From the NCBI RefSeq assembly GCF_009931615.1, contig NZ_CP046620.1, positions 3,580,501-3,644,500 on the forward strand: a DNA stretch of 64,000 nt, read 5' to 3'. This DNA is from Algicella marina (GTDB taxonomy: Bacteria > Pseudomonadota > Alphaproteobacteria > Rhodobacterales > Rhodobacteraceae). The translations under genes and the position numbers were made by a program. The notes below the pieces were generated by a model. The model did no database searches, was not told the DNA's origin, and saw only the letters and a program-made list of their open reading frames with translations. Shown here one piece after another: positions 1 through 8,746 of this stretch (position 1 is its first letter; each line of letters starts with the position of its first letter).

Positions 1-447
1 CTGCGTGCGCTCCACCGGGCGGCGGAGTGGTGCGCAAGCCCCGACACCCGTGCCACCCTATCGGAAATTCTTTCACTGCCACGCTATCTCGATGTCCCTG
101 CCGACATCCTCGAGCGCGCACTGCGCGGCGAACTGATTCTGAATGGCGCAGGCGAAATCCTCAGCCACCCGCGTCTGATCTCCCTCGGCGGCGGCGACAC
201 GAACTTCCCCTGGCGCAGCGCCGGCATGTGGATAGGCGACCACGCGGCAGCTCCATGGGGCGTGGCCCGTCAGAAAGCGATTTCCGCCGGCGCAGAGTGC
301 TTCCGCAGCGATCTTCTGCGTCAGGCGCTAGGCGCAATGGGCAGCGATCTGCCGACATCCATCACCCGTGTCGAGGGCGAACTAGGCCGATCGGGCCAGA
401 GCGGCCGTTTCTTCGATGACGCGGAATTTACCTATTTAGATGAATAA
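1..447 (+). CDS. nasS: NasS-like nitrate/nitrite sensor (3' part only)
   Basis: Open reading frame running in from the left edge with no start in the window; 148 codons remain before TAA. The text resembles the C-terminal part of cytoplasmic NrtA/CmpA-like periplasmic-binding-fold proteins, with a WRSAGMWIG stretch, a FRSDLLRQAL segment and an ending rich in FFDD/FTYLDE. In Paracoccus and Azotobacter, NasS binds nitrate or nitrite and releases the ANTAR antiterminator NasT. The position directly before a leader with a terminator and the nrt genes supports the NasS role over a plain transport binding protein, but the ligand domain and any nasT gene lie outside the window. There is no signal peptide evidence because the N-terminus is missing. 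Confidence 0.72.
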   Translation: MRALHRAAEWCASPDTRATLSEILSLPRYLDVPADILERALRGELILNGAGEILSHPRLISLGGGDTNFPWRSAGMWIGDHAAAPWGVARQKAISAGAECFRSDLLRQALGAMGSDLPTSITRVEGELGRSGQSGRFFDDAEFTYLDE

Positions 448-454
448 TTGTGCA

Positions 455-470
455 AAAAATCGCGATTTTT
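455..470. repeat. 16-bp perfect AT-flanked palindrome
   Basis: AAAAATCGCGATTTTT is a perfect palindrome 8 bases after the NasS stop. It could be an operator for the nrt operon or the stem of a weak terminator for nasS, since it ends in a run of five T. No sigma-54 GG/GC element was found around it. Confidence 0.4.
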
Positions 471-589
471 CGCCCGACAAATAGGCAGAGGCCGCATTTT
501 GGGCAATTTTCCACCTGATTTTCCTTCACCAACTTGACCGAATCCGATCCCTGCCCGCAGAAGGAACGCAACGGACGACGCAGTCTGTA

Positions 590-614
590 GATCACCCCAA
601 GGTTGGGGACCATC
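590..614 (+). promoter_or_regulatory. ANTAR-type hexaloop hairpin in the nrtA leader
   Basis: CCCC (595-598) pairs with GGGG (605-608) around the six-base loop AAGGTT (599-604); GAT (590-592) can pair with ATC (612-614) outside a small internal loop. The loop has A at position 1 and G at position 4, the rule known for RNA hairpins bound by ANTAR antiterminators such as NasT/NasR and EutV. It sits a few bases upstream of an intrinsic terminator, as expected for the second hairpin of a dual-hairpin target. The matching first hairpin further upstream (540-590) could not be resolved by eye. Confidence 0.62.
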
Positions 615-619
615 CAAGC

Positions 620-677
620 AAAGCCGCTTGAACCGTGCACGGGAACGCTCCCGGCCACTGGTTCTGCGGCTTTTTTT
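620..677 (+). terminator. Intrinsic terminator in the nrtA leader (attenuator)
   Basis: AAAGCCGC (620-627) pairs with GCGGCTTT (666-673); inside it GAACC (630-634) pairs with GGTTC (660-664) and CGGG (640-643) with CCCG (650-653). Seven T follow at 671-677, and the nrtA ribosome site AGGAG begins soon after. A strong terminator between the sensor gene and the transport genes fits attenuation relieved by NasT when nitrate or nitrite is present. Confidence 0.85.
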
Positions 678-699
678 CGTTTTCAGGAGATCACAACCT

Positions 700-2064
700 A
701 TGTCCATCCGCACCCTGCTTCCGGCAACCGCGTTTCTTGCCTTGGGCCTTTCTGCTGCTCACGCCCAGTTTCTGGAACTTGAAAAGGACGAACTGACCTT
801 CGGCTTCATCAAGCTCACCGACATGGCCCCGCTCGCCGTAGCCTACGAGAACGGCTATTTCGAGGATGAGGGCCTCTTCGTCACTCTCGAAGCCCAAGCC
901 AACTGGAAAGTCCTTCTCGACGGCGTCATCGACGGCCAGCTTGACGGCGCCCACATGCTCGCGGGGCAGCCGCTCGCCGCGACCATCGGTTTCGGCACGG
1001 AAGCGCACATCGTCACGCCCTTCTCGATGGACCTGAACGGCAACGGCATCACCGTCTCCAACGAAATCTGGGCAGCAATGAAAGAACATGTGCCCCACGA
1101 GGACGGCAAGCCTGTCCATCCGATCCCCGCATCCGCGCTGAAGCCCGTCGTCGAACAGTATCGCGCCGACGGCAAGCCCTTCAACATGGGCATGGTCTTC
1201 CCCGTCTCGACCCACAACTACGAGCTTCGCTACTGGCTCGCCGCCGGCGATCTGAAGCCCGGCTATTACTCGCCAGAGAACGTTTCCGGCCAGATCGACG
1301 CTGATGTTCTGCTCTCAGTCACCCCGCCGCCGCAGATGCCTGCCACGATGGAGGCCGGCACGATCTACGGCTACTGCGTGGGCGAGCCATGGAACCAGCA
1401 GGCTGTGTTCAAGGGCATCGGCGTCCCGGTGATCACCGACTACGAGATTTGGAAGAACAACCCCGAGAAGGTGTTCGGCATCACCGCCGAATTCGCCGAG
1501 GAATATCCCAACACAACACTCGCCATCACCAAGGCGCTGATCCGCGCCGCGATGTGGCTCGACGAGAACGACAACGCCAACCGCCCTGAGGCGGTGGAAA
1601 TCCTCTCCCGCTCCGAATACGTGGGTGCGGACGAGGAGGTGATCGCCAACTCGATGACCGGCACCTTCGAATACGAGAAGGGCGACAAGCGCGAGATCCC
1701 GGACTTCAACGTCTTCTTCCGCTACTACGCAACCTATCCCTACTACTCGGATGCCGTCTGGTACCTGACTCAGATGCGCCGCTGGGGTCAGATATCCGAG
1801 GCAAAGACCGACGAGTGGTATTTCGAGCAGGCAGAAAAGGTCTACCGCCCCGATATCTATCTCGAAGCGGCCCGTCTGCTGGTCGATGAAGGCCTCGCTA
1901 GTGAGGCAGATTTCCCTTGGGAAACAGATGGCTACCGAGAGGCGACGTCGGAATTCATCGACGGTCTCGAGTATGATGGCCGCCAGCCGAACGCTTATCT
2001 GGACAGTTTCCCGATCGGGCTCAAGGGCTCCCAGAAGGTCGTAGGAAACGCCGTCGAGGGGTGA
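700..2064 (+). CDS. nrtA: Nitrate ABC transporter substrate-binding protein
   Basis: A 454-residue protein of the NrtA/CmpA family that binds nitrate (possibly nitrite) in the periplasm and delivers it to the NrtB permease. Residues 1-23 form a Sec signal peptide ending at AHA-Q. The body has the family's [13 protein letters not shown] start and the [13 protein letters not shown] segment near the ligand site. The ATG at 700 is chosen over upstream codons because AGGAG lies at 685-689 and the signal peptide starts there. It is the first gene of the nrtA-nrtB-nrtCD-GAF-globin-nirB-nirD-nasA-cysG run and follows the attenuator. Confidence 0.93.
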   Translation: MSIRTLLPATAFLALGLSAAHAQFLELEKDELTFGFIKLTDMAPLAVAYENGYFEDEGLFVTLEAQANWKVLLDGVIDGQLDGAHMLAGQPLAATIGFGTEAHIVTPFSMDLNGNGITVSNEIWAAMKEHVPHEDGKPVHPIPASALKPVVEQYRADGKPFNMGMVFPVSTHNYELRYWLAAGDLKPGYYSPENVSGQIDADVLLSVTPPPQMPATMEAGTIYGYCVGEPWNQQAVFKGIGVPVITDYEIWKNNPEKVFGITAEFAEEYPNTTLAITKALIRAAMWLDENDNANRPEAVEILSRSEYVGADEEVIANSMTGTFEYEKGDKREIPDFNVFFRYYATYPYYSDAVWYLTQMRRWGQISEAKTDEWYFEQAEKVYRPDIYLEAARLLVDEGLASEADFPWETDGYREATSEFIDGLEYDGRQPNAYLDSFPIGLKGSQKVVGNAVEG

Positions 2065-2135
2065 GTGAAAGGGGGCGGGCCATCTTTGCCCGCCCGATCC
2101 ACCCAGCCAACGTCAGCCCGGAAGGACACTTCGCA

Positions 2136-3221
2136 ATGACCACCGTCACCGAGACAGACTTCGCAGCGGAAGCCGCCAGGGAAGCCCGGCGCGCCAAGCT
2201 CTTCACCCGCATCAACAAGGCCGACACCTGGTTCAGGGTGCTGGGCCTCAGCTGGGTAACGCCCGTTCTGCGCGCAGCGGCGGGGGATAACCCCAAATCC
2301 CAGATCACCGAAATCTGGCGGCTCCTTGGCGTGCCACTGCTCGCCATCATCGCTTTCCTAACCCTGTGGGCCACGCTCGCGCCCACGGTACAGACATCCC
2401 TTGGCGCCATCCCCGGCCCCGGTGCCGTGTGGGAACAGGTGGGTGAACTTCATGCCGACCATGTCCGGGAACGGGAAAAGGCCGCCGCTTTCTATGAACG
2501 GCAGGATGTTCGCAACGCCAAGTTGGAGGCCGAGGGCCAGGCCGACAGGATCAAGTTCCGCACTTATACCGGTAAGCCGACCTACTACGACCAGATATGG
2601 ACCTCGATCCAGACCGTTTTCTTCGGCTTCCTGATCGCCACCGCCGTGGCCGTGCCAATCGGCATCCTGTGCGGCCTCTCGCCCACCGCGAACGCCGCGT
2701 TCAACCCGATCATCCAGATCTTCAAGCCCGTCAGTCCGCTGGCATGGTTGCCCATCGTCACCATGGTCGTTTCGGCGGTCTATGTGACCAACGATGGCTG
2801 GTTTTCGAAGTCCTTCCTCAACTCCGCCATCACGGTCACCCTCTGCTCGCTCTGGCCGACGCTGATCAACACCGCCCTTGGCGTCGCTTCCATCGACAAG
2901 GACCTCATCAACGTCGGCAAGGTGCTGAAACTCGGCACGTGGACGAAGATCACCAAGCTGGTGCTGCCGTCGGCGCTGCCGCTGATCTTCACCGGTCTCC
3001 GCCTCTCGCTCGGGGTCGGCTGGATGGTGCTGATCGCCGCCGAGATGCTGGCACAGAACCCGGGCCTCGGCAAATTCGTGTGGGACGAGTTCCAGAACGG
3101 CTCCTCCCAGTCGCTCGCCAAGATCATGGTCGCAGTCTTCACCATCGGCATCATCGGCTTCCTGCTGGACCGCCTGATGTACGCCGTGCAGGCCGCCTTC
3201 ACCTTCTCGAACAATCGGTGA
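2136..3221 (+). CDS. nrtB: Nitrate ABC transporter permease
   Basis: A 361-residue inner-membrane permease of the NitT/TauT class. After a roughly 75-residue cytosolic N-terminus come a first membrane segment, a long charged periplasmic loop (about residues 105-155) and the binding-protein-dependent permease domain. The permease EAA loop appears as a segment ending in KLVLPSALPLIFTGLRLSLG. The long loop between the first two helices is usual for NrtB. GAAGGA at 2121-2126 supports the ATG at 2136 rather than the GTG at 2061. It is followed directly by the ATPase gene. Confidence 0.92.
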   Translation: MTTVTETDFAAEAAREARRAKLFTRINKADTWFRVLGLSWVTPVLRAAAGDNPKSQITEIWRLLGVPLLAIIAFLTLWATLAPTVQTSLGAIPGPGAVWEQVGELHADHVREREKAAAFYERQDVRNAKLEAEGQADRIKFRTYTGKPTYYDQIWTSIQTVFFGFLIATAVAVPIGILCGLSPTANAAFNPIIQIFKPVSPLAWLPIVTMVVSAVYVTNDGWFSKSFLNSAITVTLCSLWPTLINTALGVASIDKDLINVGKVLKLGTWTKITKLVLPSALPLIFTGLRLSLGVGWMVLIAAEMLAQNPGLGKFVWDEFQNGSSQSLAKIMVAVFTIGIIGFLLDRLMYAVQAAFTFSNNR

Positions 3222-3226
3222 TCGAC

Positions 3227-4900
3227 ATGCCAATCCTCGAATTCAAGAACGCCTCCAAGGGTTTCGGCGTCGGAACCCAGTACGAAGATGTCCTGAAGGA
3301 AATCGACTTCGCGGTGGAGGAGGGCGAGTTCATCGCCATCCTCGGTTTCTCCGGTACGGGCAAGACCACCCTGATAAACCTGATCGCCGGGCTGGAGACG
3401 CCAAACAAGGGCGAAGTGCTCTTCCGAGGTAAGCCCATTCAAGGCCCGGGGCCGGAACGCGGGCTGGTCTTCCAATCCTACTCGCTCATGCCCTGGCTCT
3501 CCGTTTTCGGCAACATCGCTCTCGCTGTCGACGCCGTCCACAAGGGCAAATCGAAAGCGGAACGGGCGGATATCGTCGAACACAACATCAAGCTCGTCGG
3601 CCTGGCCCACGCCCGCGACAGAAAGCCGGCGGAGCTTTCGGGCGGAATGCGTCAGCGCGTCGCCGTCGCCCGTGCGTTGGCCATGAACCCGGACCTGCTG
3701 CTGCTGGATGAACCACTTTCCGCGCTCGACGCGCTCACCCGCGCCAACCTTCAGGATGAAATCGAGCGGATCTGGGAATCCGACCGCAAGACCGTGATCC
3801 TCATCACCAACGATGTGGACGAGGCGATCCTCCTGGCCGACCGAATTTTCGTGCTGAACCCCGATGGCACGATGACGGAGACATTCCCCGTCGCACTCCA
3901 ACGCCCGCGTGACCGCACGGCGATGAACCACGACGCGACCTTCAAGGCGCTGCGCGCGAAGGTCACGCAGTATCTCATGGATATCGGCATCGCCGCCAAG
4001 ACGGAGGAAACGCGCAAGCTGCCCAATGTCACGCCGCTGCACGGCCTTCCCAAAGCTTATGCGGAGGCCGCCGTCACCCAAACGGACGATCGCTACCTCC
4101 AATTCTCGCAGCTCGACAAGGTCTACCCGACTCCCAAGGGTCCGCTGACGGTGGTGGAGAACTTCGAGATGACGCTGAAGAAAGGCGAGTTCGTCTCCCT
4201 CATCGGCCACTCGGGCTGCGGCAAATCCACCGTGCTCACCATGACGGCTGGGCTCAACGAAATCTCGTCCGGCGCCATCGTGCTGGATGGCACCCACGTC
4301 GAGGGCGCCGACCCAGAACGTGCGGTCGTCTTCCAGTCTCCCAGCCTCTTCCCGTGGCTGACGGCGCGCGAGAACGTCGCCATCGGTGTGGATCGCGTCT
4401 ACCCCAAGGCGTCCCAGCAGGAGCGTCAGGACGTCGTCGAATACTACCTCGAACGCGTCGGGCTGGCGGATTCCATGCATAAACCCGCTGCCGACCTTTC
4501 CAACGGCATGCGCCAACGCGTCGGCATCGCGCGGGCCTTCGCGCTCTCGCCGAAGCTGCTTTTGCTCGATGAACCCTTCGGGATGCTGGACAGCCTCACC
4601 CGATGGGAACTTCAGGAAGTGCTGATGGAAGTCTGGTCGCGCACCAAGGTCACCGCCGTCTGCGTGACGCACGACGTGGACGAGGCGATCCTGCTCGCCG
4701 ACCGGGTCGTGATGATGACGAACGGTCCTCGCGCCACCATCGGCAAGATCATGGAAGTGGACCTGCCGCGCCCACGTACCCGCAAGGCCCTGCTCGAACA
4801 CCCCGACTACTACGCTTACCGCGAACAGCTTCTCTCGTTCCTCGAGGAATACGAGCACGGAAAGAAACCGGCTGAAGAAAAGAAGGCCGACGCGGCCTGA
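3227..4900 (+). CDS. nrtC: Nitrate transporter ATPase, two fused ABC domains
   Basis: A 557-residue protein with two complete ATP-binding cassettes. Domain 1 has Walker A GFSGTGKT at residues 40-47 and the signature LSGGMRQRVAVARAL. Domain 2 has Walker A GHSGCGKS at 327-334 and LSNGMRQRVGIARAF. A linker of about 60 residues joins them. Cyanobacterial transporters use separate NrtC and NrtD, and NrtC there carries an NrtA-like tail; here two NrtD-like domains are fused and that tail is absent. So one polypeptide can supply both nucleotide-binding sites. The second signature has N for the first G. The start may be the GTG at 3218 (overlapping the nrtB stop) or the ATG used here; neither has a strong ribosome site. 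Confidence 0.9.
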   Translation: MPILEFKNASKGFGVGTQYEDVLKEIDFAVEEGEFIAILGFSGTGKTTLINLIAGLETPNKGEVLFRGKPIQGPGPERGLVFQSYSLMPWLSVFGNIALAVDAVHKGKSKAERADIVEHNIKLVGLAHARDRKPAELSGGMRQRVAVARALAMNPDLLLLDEPLSALDALTRANLQDEIERIWESDRKTVILITNDVDEAILLADRIFVLNPDGTMTETFPVALQRPRDRTAMNHDATFKALRAKVTQYLMDIGIAAKTEETRKLPNVTPLHGLPKAYAEAAVTQTDDRYLQFSQLDKVYPTPKGPLTVVENFEMTLKKGEFVSLIGHSGCGKSTVLTMTAGLNEISSGAIVLDGTHVEGADPERAVVFQSPSLFPWLTARENVAIGVDRVYPKASQQERQDVVEYYLERVGLADSMHKPAADLSNGMRQRVGIARAFALSPKLLLLDEPFGMLDSLTRWELQEVLMEVWSRTKVTAVCVTHDVDEAILLADRVVMMTNGPRATIGKIMEVDLPRPRTRKALLEHPDYYAYREQLLSFLEEYEHGKKPAEEKKADAA

Positions 4901-4926
4901 GCGACGCGCTGAAGGAGAACCGACAC

Positions 4927-5844
4927 ATGCTGGAAAACGTCAAGGAAGCGAGCGATGCTGCCGCCACGACGGCCAAGACCTTCATCCGCGTCACCGAAGT
5001 TTGGGTGCCGGATGAGGCCGACGGGCGCCTGAAACGCGCGGGTGGGCTCTATGGTGATCTCACCGAATTCGAAGCGGTCAGCGGCAAGGAAATTTTCGCA
5101 CTCGGCGAGGGCCTGCCCGGCAAGGCATGGGCGGAGCAGAAGCCGATTGTCCTCAAGGGTTTCCGCGGCTCGTATTTCAAGCGAACAGACGCTGCCGAAG
5201 CTGCCGGTCTCACAGCCGGCATCGCCATGCCGGTCTTCGCGGGTAGCCGCCTGACTGCTGTCGTGACCTTTCTTTTCGGCGATGACAGCGAACATGTCGG
5301 CGCGGTTGAAGTCTGGGCTCCGGGAGAGGACCCGTCAGGCCCTCTCGCCCTGCAGGACGGCTACTTCGGGACAGCCGATCACTTTGCATGGATCTCCCGG
5401 CACACCCGTTTTCCCAAGGGCATGGGTCTGCCCGGCAAGACATGGGAAAGCGGTCGTCCCAAGCTGTTCCACGATCTCGGAATTTCCCACCGCTTCCTGC
5501 GTTCCGACAGCGCCGCCGACGCCGGCATGACTGCAGGTCTCGGCCTGCCAGTGTCTGCACCGAGCGGCGACACGCACATAGTAACCCTGCTCTCGGCTCT
5601 GGGTACGCCCATCGCACGCCAATTCGAAATCTGGTCCCTGACGGGGGATGGTTATTTCACGGTCTCCGATGGCGTGCCGGACAGGCTCCCCCCCTCTGCC
5701 CGTGTCACGCCGGGCGAAGGCATACTGGGCACGGTAGCTGCAACCGGCGTGCCCGTCGCCACTGGCGAACCCGGTTCGGCGATCGTCGCCATTCCCATTC
5801 ACCGCAACGGCAAGGTCACTGACATTGCCGCATGGTATTTCTGA
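4927..5844 (+). CDS. Stand-alone triple GAF-like repeat protein in the nitrate operon
   Basis: A 305-residue soluble protein with no signal peptide or membrane segment. Three related units can be read: GEGLPGKAW then SYFKRTDAAEAAGLTAGIAM (about 60-120); GMGLPGKTW then LRSDSAADAGMTAGLGLP (about 160-215); and a shorter GEGILGTVAATG then AIVAIPI (about 255-300). The 'G-x-G-L-P-G-x-x-W' followed by 'A-G-(LIM)-x-A-G-(IL)' pattern is typical of GAF sensor domains. No kinase, HTH or cyclase domain is attached, so it must act through partners or as a small-molecule-binding subunit. It lies 26 bases after nrtC and 11 before the globin gene, so it is probably co-transcribed with them. Ligand and function are unknown. 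Confidence 0.8.
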   Translation: MLENVKEASDAAATTAKTFIRVTEVWVPDEADGRLKRAGGLYGDLTEFEAVSGKEIFALGEGLPGKAWAEQKPIVLKGFRGSYFKRTDAAEAAGLTAGIAMPVFAGSRLTAVVTFLFGDDSEHVGAVEVWAPGEDPSGPLALQDGYFGTADHFAWISRHTRFPKGMGLPGKTWESGRPKLFHDLGISHRFLRSDSAADAGMTAGLGLPVSAPSGDTHIVTLLSALGTPIARQFEIWSLTGDGYFTVSDGVPDRLPPSARVTPGEGILGTVAATGVPVATGEPGSAIVAIPIHRNGKVTDIAAWYF

Positions 5845-5855
5845 GGGAGGCGCGG

Positions 5856-6299
5856 ATGACACCCGATCAACGCATCCTCGTTCGCCAGAGCTTCGATTTC
5901 ATCCGCCCCATGTCGCATCAGGCGGCCGGGCTGTTTTACCAGCGTCTCTTCGAGATCGCGCCCGAAGTCGCCCCGCTTTTCGCGGAGTCGGACATGAAGA
6001 GCCAGGGCCATCGAATGATGGCGGCGCTCAACCTTATCGCCCATTCGCTGGACGAACCCACGGTGCTCATCCCGATCGCCCGCGAACTGGCACAGCGCCA
6101 TGTCGGCTATGGCGTCCGGCCAGAGCATTACCAGCCGGTCGGAGAGGCCCTGATCTGGGCACTGGAAACGGGCCTCGGCCCGAACTTTGACACGGAAACC
6201 AAGGCGGCATGGGCTGCCGCCTACGGCGCATTGTCGGATGCCATGATCGCGGCCGCCTACGGTCCCGACGGCAAAACCGGCATCGAAGCAGCGGAGTGA
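5856..6299 (+). CDS. Single-domain globin (flavohaemoglobin-type)
   Basis: A 147-residue globin resembling the haem domain of bacterial flavohaemoglobins and Vitreoscilla haemoglobin. F42 fits the CD1 phenylalanine, Q50 the distal E7 position and H82 (in RHVGYGV) the proximal F8 histidine. There is no FAD/NAD reductase domain, so an outside reductase would be needed for NO dioxygenation. GAGGGAGG at 5844-5850 fixes the ATG at 5856. The gene lies between the GAF gene and nirB. Inferred role: binding or removing nitric oxide made as a by-product of nitrite reduction, or oxygen handling; not tested by sequence alone. Confidence 0.88.
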   Translation: MTPDQRILVRQSFDFIRPMSHQAAGLFYQRLFEIAPEVAPLFAESDMKSQGHRMMAALNLIAHSLDEPTVLIPIARELAQRHVGYGVRPEHYQPVGEALIWALETGLGPNFDTETKAAWAAAYGALSDAMIAAAYGPDGKTGIEAAE

Positions 6300-6304
6300 G
6301 CAGC

Positions 6305-8746
6305 ATGAAACAGAAACTCGTCGTCATCGGCGCCGGCATGGCCTCCGGCCGTGCGCTGGAGCATTTGCTGGAGAATGCTCCGGATGCCTATGACATCACA
6401 CTTTTCGGTGCGGAGCCGCGCGGTAACTACAACCGCATCATGCTCTCCCCCGTCCTGTCGGGTGAGAAAACCTACGAGGAGATCGTGACCCACGATACCG
6501 CCTGGTACGCGGCGAACGGCATCACCTGCCGCTTCGGCGAGAAGGTGCAGCGGATTGACCGCGCGGCAAAGGTGATCGTCACCCCGAAGGGCCAGACACC
6601 CTACGACAAGCTCATCATCGCCACCGGCTCGGACCCGTTCATCATTCCCGTGCCGGGCCACGACCTGCCCGGCGTACTGGCCTACCGCGATCTCGACGAT
6701 ACCAACGCGATGATCGAGGCCTCCGCGAAGCCCGGCGCAAAAGCCGTGGTGATCGGCGGCGGCCTGCTCGGACTGGAAGCCGCCGCGGGCCTGGCGCTGC
6801 GCGGCATGGAAGTTTCGGTCGTCCACCTGATGGGCCACCTGATGGAGCGCCAGCTCGACGAGGCGGCAGGCTACCTGCTGCGCAAGGAACTCGTCGGGCG
6901 CGGCATCAAGATACACTGTTCCGCCAACACCAGGCAGGTCGTGGGCGACGGCAAGGTAGAGGGGCTGGAACTCGAAGACGGCACCATCCTGCCCGCCGAC
7001 ATCGTGGTGATGGCCGTCGGCATCCGCCCTAGCGTGGCGCTGGCGAAAGAGGCGGGGCTGGAAATCGGGCGCGGCCTGAAGGTCAACGACCAGCTCGTCA
7101 CCTCCGACCCCGATATCCTCGCGCTCGGCGAATGCGTCGAGCATGACGGCATGGTCTACGGCCTCGTCGCGCCCCTGTATGATATGGCCAAGGTGCTGGC
7201 CAAAACCCTCGCCGGCGAGCACGATGCCTATCGCGGCTCCCAGATATCCACCAAGCTCAAGGTCACGGGTGTCGATCTCTTCTCCGCAGGCGATTTCGCC
7301 GATGGCGCGGACCGCGAGGAGATCGTGTTTCGCGATCCCGCCCGCGGCGTCTACAAGCGCCTCGTCCTCCAGAACGACCGCATCATCGGCGCGGTGATGT
7401 ACGGCGACACGGCGGACGGAAGCTGGTTCTTCGGCCTCATCAAGGACGAGGAGGACATCTCCGAGATGCGCGACACGCTCATCTTCGGCCCCGCCTTCGC
7501 CGGAGGCACCCCCATGGACCCTATGGCGGCCGTTGCAGCCTTACCGGATGACGCAGAAATCTGCGGCTGCAACGGCGTATCAAAAGGCACCATCATCGCG
7601 GCCATCAACGGCGGGGCGACCACACTCGACGCCGTGAAGGCGAAAACCAAGGCTTCAACTTCCTGCGGCACCTGTGCCGGCCTCACCGAGCAGGTCGTCG
7701 CACTCACGCTCGGCGATGATTTCGTCCTGCCCGCCGCCGCTGGCATGTGCAAGTGCACGGACCATTCCCACGACGACGTGCGCCGCCTGATCCGTGCGAA
7801 GGAGCTGAAATCCATCCCAGCGATCCAGCAGGAACTCCAGTGGAAATCCTCCGGCGGCTGCCACTCCTGCCGCCCCGCGCTCAACTATTACCTCGTCTGC
7901 GAATGGCCGGGCGAGTATGTCGACCACGCCCAAAGCCGTTTCATCAACGAGCGCGTGCACGCCAATATCCAGAAGGACGGCACCTATTCCGTCGTGCCGC
8001 GCATGTGGGGCGGGATCACTACGCCGAACGAGTTGCGCGCCATCGCCGATGTGGCCGACAAGTTCGCGATCCCCACCGTCAAGGTCACCGGCGGCCAGCG
8101 CATCGACCTGCTGGGCGTGAAGAAGGAAGACCTGCCCGCCGTCTGGTCCGACCTCAACGATGCCGGCATGGTCTCCGGCCATGCCTACGCCAAGGGTCTG
8201 CGCACCGTGAAAACCTGTGTGGGCACGGACTGGTGCCGCTTCGGCACGCAGGACAGCACGGGCCTCGGCGTGAAGATCGAGCGCCTGATGTGGGGCTCGT
8301 GGACGCCCCACAAGGTCAAGATGGCCGTCTCCGGCTGCCCCCGTAACTGCGCCGAGGCGACCTGCAAGGATGTCGGCATCGTCTGCGTCGACAGCGGCTA
8401 CGAGATCGGCGTCGGCGGCGCCGCGGGCATGGACGTTCGCGAAGTCCAGCCGCTCGCCAAGGTCGGCACGGAAGAGGAGGTGCTCGAATACATCTCCGCC
8501 TTCGTCCAGCTCTACCGCGAGAACGCGCAATACCTGCACCGCCCCTACAAGTGGATCGCCAAGGTCGGGCTCGACTGGGTGAAAAGCCGCGTGGTGGAGG
8601 ATGCCGAAAGCCGCAAGGCTCTCGCCGAACGCTTCGAGCACTCGCAAACCTTCTACCGCAAGGACCCGTGGGCCGAGCGCGTGGCAGGCGCCGAGGCGCA
8701 CGAATTCAATCCCCTCGCAGATCTCACACAGGTGGCAGCAGAATGA
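6305..8746 (+). CDS. nirB: Assimilatory nitrite reductase large subunit
   Basis: An 813-residue NAD(P)H-nitrite reductase subunit reducing nitrite to ammonium in the cytosol. Order: FAD/NAD(P)H disulfide-oxidoreductase domain (VVIGAGMASGRALE at the N-terminus, second Rossmann motif VVIGGGLLGLEAA), a BFD-like [2Fe-2S] domain beginning near C420, a second BFD-like cysteine set beginning near C482, then the sirohaem/[4Fe-4S] reductase half-domains. The [4Fe-4S]-sirohaem ligands fit C638-x5-C644 and C678-x3-C682. The ATG at 6305 follows the globin stop by 5 bases. It overlaps nirD by ATGA. Confidence 0.96.
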   Translation: MKQKLVVIGAGMASGRALEHLLENAPDAYDITLFGAEPRGNYNRIMLSPVLSGEKTYEEIVTHDTAWYAANGITCRFGEKVQRIDRAAKVIVTPKGQTPYDKLIIATGSDPFIIPVPGHDLPGVLAYRDLDDTNAMIEASAKPGAKAVVIGGGLLGLEAAAGLALRGMEVSVVHLMGHLMERQLDEAAGYLLRKELVGRGIKIHCSANTRQVVGDGKVEGLELEDGTILPADIVVMAVGIRPSVALAKEAGLEIGRGLKVNDQLVTSDPDILALGECVEHDGMVYGLVAPLYDMAKVLAKTLAGEHDAYRGSQISTKLKVTGVDLFSAGDFADGADREEIVFRDPARGVYKRLVLQNDRIIGAVMYGDTADGSWFFGLIKDEEDISEMRDTLIFGPAFAGGTPMDPMAAVAALPDDAEICGCNGVSKGTIIAAINGGATTLDAVKAKTKASTSCGTCAGLTEQVVALTLGDDFVLPAAAGMCKCTDHSHDDVRRLIRAKELKSIPAIQQELQWKSSGGCHSCRPALNYYLVCEWPGEYVDHAQSRFINERVHANIQKDGTYSVVPRMWGGITTPNELRAIADVADKFAIPTVKVTGGQRIDLLGVKKEDLPAVWSDLNDAGMVSGHAYAKGLRTVKTCVGTDWCRFGTQDSTGLGVKIERLMWGSWTPHKVKMAVSGCPRNCAEATCKDVGIVCVDSGYEIGVGGAAGMDVREVQPLAKVGTEEEVLEYISAFVQLYRENAQYLHRPYKWIAKVGLDWVKSRVVEDAESRKALAERFEHSQTFYRKDPWAERVAGAEAHEFNPLADLTQVAAE

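Noticed and set aside
2780-4858. Long minus-strand frame (692 codons) opposite nrtB and the ATPase gene
   Set aside because: It is the mirror of high-GC coding on the other strand; it has a His/Arg/Asp-rich, low-complexity text and no motif.
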